Assembly: GCF_013408175.1 (NCBI RefSeq)
Contig: NZ_JACBYW010000001.1
Coordinates: 62,001 to 126,000 of the forward strand
Length of the DNA stretch: 64,000 bases
Source: Actinopolyspora biskrensis
Lineage (GTDB): Bacteria > Actinomycetota > Actinomycetes > Mycobacteriales > Pseudonocardiaceae
Direction: 5' to 3'
The notes beneath the pieces were generated by a model. The model was given only the letters and a program-made list of their open reading frames with translations. It searched no databases and had not been told where the DNA came from. This document shows positions 26,161 through 35,647 of the stretch, piece after piece. The stretch's first letter is position 1; every line of letters starts with the position of its first letter. Both the position numbers and the translations under genes were made by a program.

Positions 26161-27657
26161 GTGACGGACAACCGGGCGCCTCAGTCATTCGAAGTGCGCA
26201 CGTATGGCTGCCAGATGAACGTGCACGACTCGGAGCGGATCTCCGGCGTGCTGGAGGAAGCGGGCTACGTGCGGTCCTCCGAGGAGGGCACCGCGGACTT
26301 GGTCGTGTTCAACACCTGCGCCGTGCGGGAGAACGCGGACAACCGCCTCTACGGCAATCTGGGCCGACTGCGCTCCGCAAAGCAGGAGAACCCCGGCATG
26401 CAGATAGCTGTCGGCGGTTGCCTCGCGCAGAAGGACCGCGGCGAGATCGTGCGGCGGGCGCCGTGGGTCGACGCGGTCTTCGGCACGCACAACCTCGGCT
26501 CGCTGCCGACGCTGCTCGAACGCGCCCGGCACAACGAGGAGGCCGAGGTCGAGATCCTCGAGTCGCTGGACAAGTTCCCCTCGACCCTCCCGGCGCGGCG
26601 CGAGTCCGCCTACTCCGGTTGGGTGTCGGTCTCGGTCGGCTGCAACAACACCTGCACCTTCTGCATCGTGCCCGCGCTGCGCGGCAAGGAGAAGGACCGG
26701 CGCCCGGGGGACGTGCTCGCCGAGGTCGGCGCGCTGGCCTCCGAGGGCGTGCTGGAAGTGACCCTGCTGGGGCAGAACGTCAACGCCTACGGGGTGGAGT
26801 TCGGCGACCGCTACGCGTTCGGCAAGCTGCTGCGCTCCTGCGGCGACATCGAGGGGTTGGAACGCGTGCGTTTCACCTCCCCGCACCCGAGGGACTTCAC
26901 CGACGACGTCATCTCCGCCATGGCCGAGACGCCGAACGTGTGTCCGCAGCTGCACATGCCGTTGCAGTCGGGCTCCGATCGGATGCTCAAGGCGATGCGG
27001 CGTTCCTACCGCGCCGAGCGCTACCTCGGCATCGTGGACAAGGTGCGCGCGGCCATGCCGCACGCGGCGATCACCACCGACATCATCGTCGGTTTCCCCG
27101 GCGAGACCGAGGAGGACTTCGAGGCGACCCTCGACGTGGTCCGCAAGGCCCGGTTCGCCAGCGCCTTCACCTTCCAGTACTCCAAGCGTCCGGGCACCCC
27201 GGCCGCGGAGATGGAGGGACAGCTCCCCAAGGAAGTGGTGCAGCAGCGTTACGACCGGCTGATCGAGCTGCAGAACGAGATCTCGCTGGAGGCGAACTCC
27301 GAGCTGGTCGGAAGCGAGGTCGAACTGCTCGTCGCCGAGGGGGCCGGACGCAAGAACGCCCACACCGCCCGCTGGTCGGGACGTGCCAGGGACGGCCGTC
27401 TGGTGCACTTCACCCCGAGCGGGGAGGTCGAGGACCGGATCCGGCCCGGGGACGTGGTGCGCACCAGGGTCAGCCAGGCGGCTCCGCACCACCTGCTCGC
27501 CGACGACGGGGTGAGCGAACACCGCCGCACGAAGGCGGGGGACCACTGGGAGGTCGGGCAGCGCCCCAAGACTTCGGGGGTCGGTCTCGGGCTTCCCACT
27601 TTCGGGGCTCCGTCCGCCGGGCCCGCCGAGTCCGCGGAGCAGGGGTGCGGCTGTTGA
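26161..27657 (+). CDS. miaB: tRNA-2-methylthio-N6-dimethylallyladenosine synthase
   Basis: A 498-residue radical-SAM methylthiotransferase that modifies i6A37 of tRNA, acting after MiaA (encoded at 30.8 kb). The N-terminal UPF0004 domain has cluster cysteines C17, C53 and C87; the radical-SAM CxxxCxxC is C161/C165/C168 in CNNTCTFC; a TRAM RNA-binding domain begins near [14 protein letters not shown]. The last 40 residues form a low-complexity Gly/Pro-rich tail ending GCGC. The GTG at 26161 begins the conserved part; the frame is open upstream without conserved sequence. Confidence 0.95.
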   Translation: MTDNRAPQSFEVRTYGCQMNVHDSERISGVLEEAGYVRSSEEGTADLVVFNTCAVRENADNRLYGNLGRLRSAKQENPGMQIAVGGCLAQKDRGEIVRRAPWVDAVFGTHNLGSLPTLLERARHNEEAEVEILESLDKFPSTLPARRESAYSGWVSVSVGCNNTCTFCIVPALRGKEKDRRPGDVLAEVGALASEGVLEVTLLGQNVNAYGVEFGDRYAFGKLLRSCGDIEGLERVRFTSPHPRDFTDDVISAMAETPNVCPQLHMPLQSGSDRMLKAMRRSYRAERYLGIVDKVRAAMPHAAITTDIIVGFPGETEEDFEATLDVVRKARFASAFTFQYSKRPGTPAAEMEGQLPKEVVQQRYDRLIELQNEISLEANSELVGSEVELLVAEGAGRKNAHTARWSGRARDGRLVHFTPSGEVEDRIRPGDVVRTRVSQAAPHHLLADDGVSEHRRTKAGDHWEVGQRPKTSGVGLGLPTFGAPSAGPAESAEQGCGC

Positions 27658-27698
27658 GTGACAATGCGCGGGCCGGGAAGATCCCAGAGGAGGACGCC

Positions 27699-28175
27699 GT
27701 GGTGGACCAGTCCGGTGAACAGCAGCGGTTCCGTGCCGACCTGTCGCGTGCCGAGCGGGACATGAGTCGCAGGATCGACCCCGGCGGCCGTGCTCTGGTG
27801 ATCACCGGAGTCATGCTGGTGCTGGTGCTCACCGCGGTCCTGCCGTGGGTCGGCGGTGCGAGCGGTTGGCAGGTGGTCTCGGGGCAGGCCGATCCGGCCC
27901 TGGAGATCAAGCTGCTGCCGCGGCTTTTCTCGATCAACGCCACCGTAGCCGGAGTGCTGCTCGGCGCGTTGACGCTGGCGACCAGGCGGTGGGCGCTCTC
28001 TTGGGTGACCGCCATGACGTGTTCGGTGGTGACCGTCGAGGGGGTCATCGCGATCTGGTCGCGGCAGACGGTCCCCCAGGACCAGGCCGGTCCCTCCATC
28101 GGGCTGGTGCTCGCCGTGATCTCGATGGCCGTCCTGGCCAGCCAGTGGTTGCGGATCGCCTGGTCCCGTCCGTGA
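27699..28175 (+). CDS. four-helix membrane protein (Rv2732c-like)
   Basis: A 158-residue membrane protein. A charged N-terminus (to about residue 38) is followed by four hydrophobic helices, the first containing ALVITGVMLVLVLTAVLPWV and the last SIGLVLAVISMAVLASQW. It follows miaB by 41 bases, the same position as Rv2732c in M. tuberculosis. Two adjacent GTG codons (27699, 27702) both follow GGAGG at 27689-27693; I chose the first. A TTG at 27654 overlapping the miaB stop is a weaker choice. Function is unknown. Confidence 0.78.
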   Translation: MVDQSGEQQRFRADLSRAERDMSRRIDPGGRALVITGVMLVLVLTAVLPWVGGASGWQVVSGQADPALEIKLLPRLFSINATVAGVLLGALTLATRRWALSWVTAMTCSVVTVEGVIAIWSRQTVPQDQAGPSIGLVLAVISMAVLASQWLRIAWSRP

Positions 28176-28219
28176 ACCGCCGGAAGGAAGCGGTCCGCGA
28201 CGCGGCCGGGTGAAGGGCT

Positions 28220-28257
28220 TCCGTGGCTCGGCCCCCTCCCGGGAACCGAGCCACGGA
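28220..28257. terminator. 12-bp-stem terminator between convergent genes
   Basis: TCCGTGGCTCGG (28220-28231) pairs perfectly with CCGAGCCACGGA (28246-28257). It sits between the convergent Rv2732c-like and DUF349 genes. Confidence 0.7.
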
Positions 28258-28269
28258 GTCAGGCCCCGT

Positions 28270-29592
28270 TCACCTGTCGGCCAGCGCGTTCTCCGCGGCT
28301 GTCAGCCACTCCCGCCACTGCTGAGCCTGCCGGTCGGCTTCCTTGGCACGTTTCTCGTCGCCGGCCGAGCGCGCCTTCTGCGCCTGCTGCTCGTACTGCT
28401 CCACGCGTTCCCGGAACTGCTCGACCCGTGCCTGCGCCTCCGGGTCGGTCTGGCGCCACCTGGTCTGCTCGGTCGACCGGACCCGGTCGTTGACCGCGCG
28501 CAGCCGTCCTTCCAGCTCGCGCATCCGTTCCCGCGGAACCTTGCCTATCTCGTCCCAGCGCCGCTGGATGCGCTGCAACTGCGACTGGGCCGCGCTCAGG
28601 TCGGCGGCGGGATCGATCCGCTCGGCCTCGGCGAGCAGCTCCTCCTTCAACCTGGCGTTCTCGGCGAACTCCGCGTCGCGTTCGGCGAACGCCTCGGAGC
28701 GCCGGGAGAAGAACCGGTCCTGAGCGGCTCGGAACCGCTTCCAGAGCGCCTCGTCGCTGTCCCTGGGCGCTCGACCCACGGACTTCCACTCCGTCATGAG
28801 CTGTTTGTAGCGGTCCGCAGTCGGCCCCCAGTCCGTGGACTCGGTCAGCGACTCGGCCTCGTTCACCAGCTCCTGCTTGCTCTCCTTGGCGACGTTGCGC
28901 TGCCGGTCCAGCTCGGCGAAGTGCGATCCGCGGCGTCGGTTGAAGGCGTCCCTGGCCTTGGTGAACCGCTTCCAGAGCGCCTCGTCCGTCTTGCGGTCCA
29001 CCCCCTTGACGGTTTTCCACTCGTCGAAGATTGCCTTGAGCCGATCTCCGGCGGCCTTCCAGTTGGTGGCCTCGGCGCCGATCTGTTCGGCTTCGGCGAC
29101 CAGCGCTTCCTTGCGGGCCACCGCGTCTGCCCGGGCCTTCTCCCGCTCGGCCTTGGCGTGTTCCACCGCGTGCTCGGCCCGTTCGACGATGTGGTCGATG
29201 CGCGCGGCCAACGAGTCCACATCACCGACCACCGAGGCCTCGGGCAGTCCGTCGCGCAGGTGCTTGGCGTTGGACAGCGCCTGTTTGGGATCGCCCGAGC
29301 CCGTCGAGAGCCGTGTCTCGAGCAGCTCGGCCTCGGTGCGCAGATCGTCGAACCGCCGCGCGAAGTGGGCGAGCCCTTCGGTCGGCTCACCCGCCTGCCA
29401 GGATCCGACGAAACGTTCCCCGGTCGAGGTGTGCACGTAGACCTGGCCTTCGGAGTCGACCCGGCCCCAGTGCGCCGGATCGCTGGAGGCGATCGGTACC
29501 GCGGGCGCGGCGCCGCGTCCCGAACCGCTCGTTGTCGAGTCCGCGGCCGCCGAAGCGTCGGCGGTGTTCGGCGTCGTGTCCTGGTCTGTCAT
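28270..29592 (-). CDS. DUF349 coiled-coil protein
   Basis: A 440-residue soluble, highly charged helical protein of the DUF349 family (Rv2731 type). The first 40 residues are Ser/Thr/Ala-rich and unstructured. A small domain follows (WGRVDSEGQVYVHTSTGERFVGSWQAG). Then come at least three repeats of the three-helix DUF349 unit, each with a W-x-G or W-K-x-(V/A)-G element: DEWKTVKGVDRKTDEALWKRF, TEWKSVGRAPRDSDEALWKRF and RRWDEIGKVPRERM. Function is unknown; coiled coils suggest a scaffolding role. The leader carries three strong hairpins (29623-29695). Confidence 0.85.
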   Translation of the reverse strand: MTDQDTTPNTADASAAADSTTSGSGRGAAPAVPIASSDPAHWGRVDSEGQVYVHTSTGERFVGSWQAGEPTEGLAHFARRFDDLRTEAELLETRLSTGSGDPKQALSNAKHLRDGLPEASVVGDVDSLAARIDHIVERAEHAVEHAKAEREKARADAVARKEALVAEAEQIGAEATNWKAAGDRLKAIFDEWKTVKGVDRKTDEALWKRFTKARDAFNRRRGSHFAELDRQRNVAKESKQELVNEAESLTESTDWGPTADRYKQLMTEWKSVGRAPRDSDEALWKRFRAAQDRFFSRRSEAFAERDAEFAENARLKEELLAEAERIDPAADLSAAQSQLQRIQRRWDEIGKVPRERMRELEGRLRAVNDRVRSTEQTRWRQTDPEAQARVEQFRERVEQYEQQAQKARSAGDEKRAKEADRQAQQWREWLTAAENALADR

Positions 29593-29622
29593 GGCCGGCT
29601 TCCTCCTTCTGCCCGCTCAGGT

Positions 29623-29695
29623 GCTCGTGCCGAGCACGAGCGCCCCGCCGTGGCGGGGCCCAGCACGCGGCGGCACGTGGTCGGATGTGCCGCCG
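29623..29695 (-). other. three tandem perfect hairpins upstream of the DUF349 gene
   Basis: GCTCGTGC-CGA-GCACGAGC (29623-29641), GCCCCGCC-GT-GGCGGGGC (29642-29659), and CGGCGGCAC (29668-29676) with GTGCCGCCG (29687-29695). They begin 31 bases before the DUF349 start in a 406-base divergent gap. Possible roles are structured leader, small RNA or paired operators. The rest of the gap shows no gene. Confidence 0.5.
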
Positions 29696-29984
29696 TCGGC
29701 GCATTCAAACAGTCGGGTCGCACATCGACCAGTCCGCGGTGCCGGCATCGGCGGGGCGCGGTTCCGGTGCGGCCGATGACGCCCGGTGACAGCTCTCGCT
29801 ACGAGTGTGCCCCACCACGATATTGGACGGCACCACAGCTGTGGAGCCAGGAATCCCTTTCCGCGCCGATCGATGCCTTCCCGCCGTGTCGCGGACCGGC
29901 GTGGTGCTCCGGCGCGGACGGCGCGGAAACTTCGGTCCGAGCCAACCGGGCCCGCCCGTCCCCTCGCGTTCCGGAGCGGGCCTC

Positions 29985-29990
29985 TACTGT
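29985..29990 (+). promoter_or_regulatory. -10 element of the Rv2728c-like gene
   Basis: TACTGT ends 8 bases before the GTG at 29999. There is no ribosome site, so the message is probably leaderless. Confidence 0.45.
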
Positions 29991-29998
29991 TCGACGGT

Positions 29999-30715
29999 GT
30001 GATTAGCCGTGTCGCCGTGGTGCCCCAACCGCCCCTGCTGGTGCCGGAGCTGACCGTGCGCTCCAGGCCGGAGACCGAAGAGCTGCGCGCGGCCTGCCTC
30101 CGCGCAGTGTCCGCCCTCGCGGAGGTCTCCGGGGACTGGTTGGCGATCGGCACCGATCGACGGGTGAGCGGTGAGCTCTCTCCCGAGAGCACGGGAACCT
30201 TCGCCGGTTTCGGCGTCGACGTCGCGGTTTCTCTCCGGGCCGGGGCGAGTCGGGGCTGCGGGGACGACGAGCTTCCCCTGGCCGCGTTGGTCGCCGGATG
30301 GCTGCGGGGAGTGGCGGGAGCTGACAGCGTGCGGATGCGACTGCTGGACGAGGAGGCCTCCCCCGCGGTCGCCGGCCAGGTCGGTGCCGGGCTGTCGAAC
30401 TCCGCCGGGGGTGAACCGGCGGGGCTGCTGGTCCTCGCCGACGGCCCGCGCCGCTTCGGCGACTACGAGCGGGAGGGAGATCCCGAGGGGGTGGCGGAGC
30501 TGATCCGTGACGGCCTGGCCGTGCCCGGCTCGGGGAAGCTGGATGCGCTGGACGCCGGTTCGGCGGAGCGTTCGGGAGTCGTGGGGAGGGCGGCCTTGTG
30601 GAGTCTCGCCGGGTTGGTCGAGTCCGACGACGCCGCTTGGAGCGGGGAACTGCTCCACTCCGCCACGCCGTTCGGTGTCGGGTACCACGTGGCGGTGTGG
30701 ACACGCGCGGAGTAG
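29999..30715 (+). CDS. Rv2728c-like conserved protein
   Basis: A 238-residue cytoplasmic protein resembling the actinobacterial Rv2728c group, which looks like class III extradiol dioxygenase relatives. It begins MISRVAVVPQPPLLVPELT, the family's typical N-terminal VPxPPLLVPE element, and ends FGVGYHVAVWTRAE. It contains LAIGTDRRVSGELSPESTGTF and GLLVLADGPRRFGDYEREGD. Whether metal-binding His residues are kept is doubtful, so I do not assign an activity. It lies 85 bases before miaA, as in mycobacteria. The GTG at 29999 starts the conserved part. Confidence 0.75.
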   Translation: MISRVAVVPQPPLLVPELTVRSRPETEELRAACLRAVSALAEVSGDWLAIGTDRRVSGELSPESTGTFAGFGVDVAVSLRAGASRGCGDDELPLAALVAGWLRGVAGADSVRMRLLDEEASPAVAGQVGAGLSNSAGGEPAGLLVLADGPRRFGDYEREGDPEGVAELIRDGLAVPGSGKLDALDAGSAERSGVVGRAALWSLAGLVESDDAAWSGELLHSATPFGVGYHVAVWTRAE

Positions 30716-30788
30716 CCGTGCCCGGTGGCGGGGGAGCGTCGCGGCGCTGGTGGCCGACCACCGCGCGGACGGTTCCCCGGGAACTTTC

Positions 30789-30794
30789 TAGGCT
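30789..30794 (+). promoter_or_regulatory. -10 element, leaderless start of miaA
   Basis: TAGGCT ends exactly 6 bases before the GTG at 30801. Confidence 0.5.
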
Positions 30795-30800
30795 GGGAAC

Positions 30801-31727
30801 GTGTCCGCGATGATGCAGCGCCCCGTAGCCGTTGTCGGCCCCACGGCAACCGGGAAGTCCGAGCTGGCCCTGTGGCTGGCCGAACGGCTCGGAGGTGAGA
30901 TCGTCAACGCCGATGCCATGCAGCTCTACCGGGGCATGGACATCGGGACGGCCAAAACCCCTCCCGAGCTGCGCCGGGGGATTCCGCACCACCAGCTGGA
31001 CGTGCTCGATGTGACCGAGAACGCCTCGGTGGCCGCGTACCAGCGGCAGGCCAGGGAGGTCGTCGAGCGACTGCTGGGAGCAGGGGTTCCGCCGATCGTC
31101 GTCGGCGGCTCCGGTCTCTACGTCCAGGCACTGCTGGACGAGTTGAACTTCCCGGGGACGGACCCGGAGGTGCGTGCTCGCTGGGAGGAGCACCTCCAGC
31201 TGGTCGGCACCGAACGGCTGCACCGGGAGCTCGCCGAGCTGGATCCCCCCGCGGCCGAGTCCATACCGTCCACCAACGGGCGCAGACTCGTCCGGGCGCT
31301 GGAGGTCATCGAGATCACCGGGAGGCGGTTCTCGGCCAACCTCCCCGAACCGGGACCCCCCAGGTACGGAACCCTGCTGGTCGGTCTGGACCGCCCGGTC
31401 GCCGAACTGGACGAGCGGATCAACGCACGGGTGGCCGAGATGTTCGACGAGGGGCTGGTGGAGGAGGTGCGCGAGCTCGAGCGCGTCGGGCTGCGCCACG
31501 GGCGCACCGCGTCGCGGGCGCTGGGTTATCAGCAGGTGCTGGCCGAACTGGACTCCTCCGGGGACATGAGCGAGGCCGCCGCGGAGACGGCCCGGCTCAC
31601 CAGGAGGTTCGTGCGCAGGCAGCGGTCCTGGTTCCGCAGGGACGGGCGGATTCACTGGCTGGACGCGACCGCCGATGCTCCGGGTGAGGCGGTGCTGAGC
31701 CTGCTGGAGCGCGCGGACGCCGGGTGA
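30801..31727 (+). CDS. miaA: tRNA dimethylallyltransferase
   Basis: A 308-residue enzyme that adds the isopentenyl group to A37 of tRNAs reading UNN codons, supplying the substrate of MiaB. The P-loop is GPTATGKS near residue 13, followed by [30 protein letters not shown], a substrate loop and the C-terminal [14 protein letters not shown]. The length is normal. It is followed 56 bases later by dapF, which has its own leaderless promoter. The GTG start is itself probably leaderless. Confidence 0.96.
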   Translation: MSAMMQRPVAVVGPTATGKSELALWLAERLGGEIVNADAMQLYRGMDIGTAKTPPELRRGIPHHQLDVLDVTENASVAAYQRQAREVVERLLGAGVPPIVVGGSGLYVQALLDELNFPGTDPEVRARWEEHLQLVGTERLHRELAELDPPAAESIPSTNGRRLVRALEVIEITGRRFSANLPEPGPPRYGTLLVGLDRPVAELDERINARVAEMFDEGLVEEVRELERVGLRHGRTASRALGYQQVLAELDSSGDMSEAAAETARLTRRFVRRQRSWFRRDGRIHWLDATADAPGEAVLSLLERADAG

Positions 31728-31771
31728 GCCGGGCGGGCGGTCGGGTGGGTCACGTCCCGGTGGGCGACGGC

Positions 31772-31777
31772 TAGACT
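31772..31777 (+). promoter_or_regulatory. -10 element, leaderless start of dapF
   Basis: TAGACT ends exactly 6 bases before the GTG at 31784; it is the same hexamer and spacing as at the HAD gene (16465-16470). Confidence 0.55.
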
Positions 31778-31783
31778 GGTCCG

Positions 31784-32662
31784 GTGCAGTCTTACGCGGG
31801 ACCGGAATTTCTCAAGGGGCACGGCACCGAGAACGACTTCGTCGTGTTGCCCGATCCGCGCGGGGAACTGGAGCTGACGGCTCGGCGCGTGCGGGCACTG
31901 TGCGACCGGAGGCGCGGCCTGGGGGCCGACGGGGTGCTGCGCGTGGTGCCGAGCGGATTGCTGGAGGAGGAACCGCCTGCCGACGTTCCCGCCGACGCCT
32001 GGTTCATGGACTACCGCAACGCCGACGGCTCGGTGGCCGAGATGTGCGGAAACGGGGTCCGGGTGTTCGCGCGGTACCTGTTCGACGCGGGGCTGGTCTC
32101 CACCGGAAGTGTTCCCGTCGGTACCCGTGCGGGGGTGCGCACCGTGGTGGTGGAACCGGACGGGCGGGTGACGGTGGACATGGGCTCGGCCGCCGTGCAC
32201 GGGCACTCCAGCGTCACCGTCGCCGGGTACGCCATGTCGGCGTTGTCCGTGGACCTGGGAAACCCCCATCTGGTTTGTCTGACCGGCGAGCTCGCCGAGC
32301 TCGACCTGTCGGTGCAGCCGGGGTACGACCCGGATCTGTTCCCGGACGGGGTGAACATCGAACTCGTGGAGCCGCTCGACGACGAGCGGATCCGCATGCG
32401 GGTCTACGAACGAGGGGTCGGCGAGACCCGTTCGTGCGGGACCGGGACGGTGGCGGCGACCGCGGCGGTGGTGCGCGCGGCGGGCGAGGAGAGCGGTTCC
32501 CGTTTCGTGCACGTCCAGGGGGGAATCGTCGAAGTCCGGGTCACACCGGTCACCAGTACCCTGACCGGCCCCGCCGAACTGGTGGCGCGGGGACGGCTGG
32601 ATGCCGGGTGGTGGAGCTCGCTCGACGAGGAGCCACTGACCGCTTCGAGTGTTACTTCCTGA
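31784..32662 (+). CDS. dapF: diaminopimelate epimerase
   Basis: A 292-residue PLP-independent racemase converting LL- to meso-diaminopimelate for lysine and peptidoglycan. The paired catalytic cysteines are C88 in MCGNGVR and C218 in SCGTGTV. Other landmarks are KGHGTENDFVVLPD at the start and the glycine-rich GNPHLV near the middle. The length is normal. It lies between miaA and hflX, as in mycobacteria. Confidence 0.97.
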   Translation: MQSYAGPEFLKGHGTENDFVVLPDPRGELELTARRVRALCDRRRGLGADGVLRVVPSGLLEEEPPADVPADAWFMDYRNADGSVAEMCGNGVRVFARYLFDAGLVSTGSVPVGTRAGVRTVVVEPDGRVTVDMGSAAVHGHSSVTVAGYAMSALSVDLGNPHLVCLTGELAELDLSVQPGYDPDLFPDGVNIELVEPLDDERIRMRVYERGVGETRSCGTGTVAATAAVVRAAGEESGSRFVHVQGGIVEVRVTPVTSTLTGPAELVARGRLDAGWWSSLDEEPLTASSVTS

Positions 32663-32682
32663 AAAGCGGTCGACGAACGTGC

Positions 32683-32688
32683 CATAAT
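32683..32688 (+). promoter_or_regulatory. candidate -10 of hflX
   Basis: CATAAT stands out in a GC-rich region 21 bases after the dapF stop. Transcription would begin near 32695, leaving a leader of about 135 bases before the preferred hflX start. No clear -35 is seen. Confidence 0.35.
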
Positions 32689-32829
32689 ACATGGTGGTGA
32701 GGTTGTTCCCGTGGTCCCGCCCCCGGTGGTTCAGCTGGGGAGCCCGGCGGATGTCCGGTGGGGCTGTGGAACCCCGGGAGGGACGCGCCGAGTTCGAGAA
32801 CGATCCACGAGCAGCTGAGTAAGGATCAC

Positions 32830-34329
32830 TTGACCAACCGTTACTTCACCGACGAGCGCTTCGACACCGCGGAGCGCGTGGCCGATACCGACGGCTTCGA
32901 CACGCAAGCGATCAACGAGGCCCCGAACGCGCCCGAGGACGAACCCTCCATCGGAGAGATGGAGCGGGAGGAACGCGCGTCCCTGCGGCGGGTCTCCGGT
33001 CTTTCCACCGAGCTCTCCGACGTCACCGAGGTCGAGTACCGGCGACTGCAGCTGGAGAAAGTCGTGCTCGTCGGGGTGTGGACCGAGGGGACCTCGGCGC
33101 AGGCCGAGGCGTCGTTGGCCGAACTGAGCCGGCTGGCCGAAACAGCGGGCTCGGAGGTGCTGGAAGGACTGGTCCAGCGCAAGGACCGCCCCGATCCCGC
33201 GACCTACGTGGGTGCGGGAAAGGTGCGTGAGCTTCGGGACATCGCCCTGGCTGCGGGCGCCGACACCGTGATCTGCGACGGTGAGCTGGCCCCCGGTCAG
33301 CTGAGGCAGTTGGAGGAGAAGCTCAAGCTCAAGGTCGTGGACCGCACCGCCCTGATCCTGGACATCTTCGCCCAGCACGCCAACTCCAAGGAGGGCAAGG
33401 CCCAGGTGGAGCTGGCGCAGCTGCAGTACTACCTGCCCAGGCTGCGTGGTTGGGGTGACAAGATGTCCCGGCAGGCCGGCGGTCGTGCCGGTGGCGGTAA
33501 GGGCGGTGTCGGTACCCGTGGTCCCGGTGAGACCAAGATGGAGACCGACCGCAGGCGTATCCACAAGCGGATCAGCAAGCTGCGCAAGGAGCTCGCGGCG
33601 ATGAGCACGATCCGCGAGACCAAGCGTTCCCGGCGCGTGGCCAACGCCGTTCCCTCCGTGGCGATCGGTGGCTACACCAACGCGGGCAAGTCCAGCCTGC
33701 TCAACGCGTTGACGGGCAACGGTCTGCTGGTGGAGGACTCCCTGTTCGCCACGCTGGATCCGGCGACCCGCCGGGCCCGGACCGTGGACGGCAGGCCCTA
33801 CACGCTCAGCGACACGGTCGGTTTCGTCCGGCATCTGCCGCACCAGTTGGTGGAGGCCTTCAGGTCCACCCTCGAGGAGGTGACCAGGGCCGATCTGCTG
33901 TTGCACGTGGTGGACGGTTCGGACCCCGCTCCGCAGGAGCAGGTCGGTGCCGTCAGGGACGTGGTCTCCGAGATCGGCTCCGAGCAGGGGGGCGCCGTTC
34001 CGCCGGAACTGGTGGTGGTGAACAAGGCCGACGCGCTGGACACGGCCAAGTTCGCCGAGCTGAAGCGGTTGTTGCCCGAGGCCGTCTTCGTCTCGGCCCG
34101 CTCCGGTGCGGGCATCGACGAGCTGCACCGGGCCATCGCCGAGTGGCTCCCCAAGCCCGATGTCTACGTGGACGCGCTCGTGCCCTACACCAGGGGTGAG
34201 CTCGTCTCGCGGGTGCACACCGAGGGCGAGCTCGTCGAGCGGGAGCACACCGCGGAGGGAACGCGGCTCCGTGCCAAGGTGCGCACCGACCTGGCGAACG
34301 CGCTCGAGCCGTTCGCCACGACGGGTTGA
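32830..34329 (+). CDS. hflX: ribosome-associated GTPase HflX
   Basis: A 499-residue HflX, a GTPase that splits stalled 70S ribosomes. The N-terminal HflX domain carries RRVSGLSTELSDVTEVEYRR and ADTVICDGELAPGQLRQLEE; the linker is Gly-rich (RQAGGRAGGGKGGVGTRGPGE); the G domain has GGYTNAGKSS (G1), DTVGF (G3) and NKAD (G4); a C-terminal domain follows. The preferred start is TTG at 32830, with AAGGA 4 bases upstream; a GTG at 32758 would add 24 residues without a ribosome site. Its neighbours match the mycobacterial order. Confidence 0.95.
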   Translation: MTNRYFTDERFDTAERVADTDGFDTQAINEAPNAPEDEPSIGEMEREERASLRRVSGLSTELSDVTEVEYRRLQLEKVVLVGVWTEGTSAQAEASLAELSRLAETAGSEVLEGLVQRKDRPDPATYVGAGKVRELRDIALAAGADTVICDGELAPGQLRQLEEKLKLKVVDRTALILDIFAQHANSKEGKAQVELAQLQYYLPRLRGWGDKMSRQAGGRAGGGKGGVGTRGPGETKMETDRRRIHKRISKLRKELAAMSTIRETKRSRRVANAVPSVAIGGYTNAGKSSLLNALTGNGLLVEDSLFATLDPATRRARTVDGRPYTLSDTVGFVRHLPHQLVEAFRSTLEEVTRADLLLHVVDGSDPAPQEQVGAVRDVVSEIGSEQGGAVPPELVVVNKADALDTAKFAELKRLLPEAVFVSARSGAGIDELHRAIAEWLPKPDVYVDALVPYTRGELVSRVHTEGELVEREHTAEGTRLRAKVRTDLANALEPFATTG

Positions 34330-34520
34330 GGTCCGGGCTAGTGGTGTTTTGCTAGGTCTTGGTGTGGTCGTCGATGTGGTGCCCGGTTGGTGTCGTTCGG
34401 CGCGGCGAGCGCCGAAACCACCACCCCGCCCACCGGCGCCGCCGCGGGTTCTCCCGTGGTGCTCTCGCGAGGAAGGCCCCGACGTTGTGTAGGTGGCTCC
34501 CCGAGGTCGGGGCACCCGCG

Positions 34521-34568
34521 GCGAGAGCCCGCGAGAGGTTCCGCCACGGAACCACCCACGCGAACCGG
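34521..34568. repeat. dispersed intergenic repeat, copy B
   Basis: Contains GCCCGCGAGAGGTTCCGCC, then a hairpin GGTTCCG-CCA-CGGAACC (34537-34553), then ACCACCCACGCGAACCGG. Similarity to copy C (48689-48734) extends upstream into GGCTCCCCGAGGTCGGGG, so the full unit may be about 70 bases. It lies between hflX and the next gene. Confidence 0.55.
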
Positions 34569-34592
34569 GACAGCAAAGTCCTGCTCGGGCGT

Positions 34593-35642
34593 GTGACCGC
34601 CGTGCTTCTCCTGGCAGCGGCCCCCGTCTGCACGGGGGCCGGGCAGGCTACTGCCCGGCCGGGCGCTTCGGCGGCCGAGGTTCCCGCCCCGCGAACCGGT
34701 TGTACTCCACGGGACGAGCGACTGGCCGAGCTGTCCGGGCTGTCCGCGGGGCCACGCGGTTGGTACGCCGTGGGCGACGGCGGCACCGCCCTGCGGGTTT
34801 TCGAGGTGGACCCGCGGAACTGCTCGATCGTCGACGCGCACAGCTGGGACGTGGACCCGTACGACGTCGAGGATCTCGCGCGTGCGGAGGACGGAAGGCT
34901 GTGGCTGGCGGACACGGGTGACAACAGCCGGAAGCGGGAAACGGTCGCCGCCCACGTGCTGTCCCCGGAGGAGGGGACCGCGAAGCTCTACCGGTTCCGG
35001 TACCCGGACGGCCCGCACGATGCGGAGGCGCTGTTGCTCGGCCGGGACTCCGTGCCCCACGTCGTCACCAAGAACCCCTTCGGGGAGGCCGGGATCTACC
35101 GGCCGGTTTCGGAACCGAGCGAGGGGACACCGGTGGAGCTGGAGCGGGTGGGCACGTTGAGTCTGGAGTCGACCGGCACTCCCGGTGGCCCGCTGCCCGG
35201 TTCGTTCGGTTCGGTGGCCGTGACGGGGGCCGCGGTCAGTTCCGGGCGCGAGGTGGTGGCCGTCCGGACCTACACCGAGGTCTATCTGTATCCGGCTCCG
35301 GACGGCAAGGTGCTCGAAGCCCTGGACGGTGATCCGCTGCGGGTGCCGCTGGCCGACGAACCGCAGGGTGAGGCGGTCGCCTTCGAACCGAACGGTGACC
35401 TGCTCTCCGCTTCCGAGCAGCTGGCCCCGGTGCGTGTGGTGCCGAACGCGGTGGGGCTCGCGGCCGACCACGGGCGCGGCACCGGAAACGGCTCCACCGG
35501 GGGAGGGGCCGACTCGGACGGATCCGTCTCCGCGGGGTGGTCCCCCTCGACACGGGAGGTCGCGCTGACGGCGGGTGGGCTGTTCGCGCTGCTGGCCGTG
35601 CTGTCCGTGGTGTCGCGCCTGCGCAGACGGCGCGGCGGCTGA
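34593..35642 (+). CDS. secreted, C-terminally anchored protein with beta-propeller-like repeats
   Basis: A 349-residue exported protein. A hydrophobic leader (VTAVLLLAAAPVCTGAGQATA) is followed by a domain rich in short beta-type motifs of the form DxxxLWLADTGDNSRKR, FEVDPRNCSIVDAH and GEAVAFEPNGDLLSASE. It ends with a Gly/Ser linker, one hydrophobic helix (about 325-342) and the basic tail RLRRRRGG, so it is probably displayed on the cell surface. I do not recognise a precise family. The start is uncertain: GTG at 34593 begins the leader but lacks the usual basic residues, and the frame stays open upstream. It is convergent with lexA. Confidence 0.6.
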   Translation: MTAVLLLAAAPVCTGAGQATARPGASAAEVPAPRTGCTPRDERLAELSGLSAGPRGWYAVGDGGTALRVFEVDPRNCSIVDAHSWDVDPYDVEDLARAEDGRLWLADTGDNSRKRETVAAHVLSPEEGTAKLYRFRYPDGPHDAEALLLGRDSVPHVVTKNPFGEAGIYRPVSEPSEGTPVELERVGTLSLESTGTPGGPLPGSFGSVAVTGAAVSSGREVVAVRTYTEVYLYPAPDGKVLEALDGDPLRVPLADEPQGEAVAFEPNGDLLSASEQLAPVRVVPNAVGLAADHGRGTGNGSTGGGADSDGSVSAGWSPSTREVALTAGGLFALLAVLSVVSRLRRRRGG

Positions 35643-35647
35643 GCGGT

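Noticed and set aside
29786-29998. N-terminal extension of the Rv2728c-like protein
   Set aside because: The frame is open but unconserved; conserved sequence begins at the GTG at 29999, just after a -10 hexamer.
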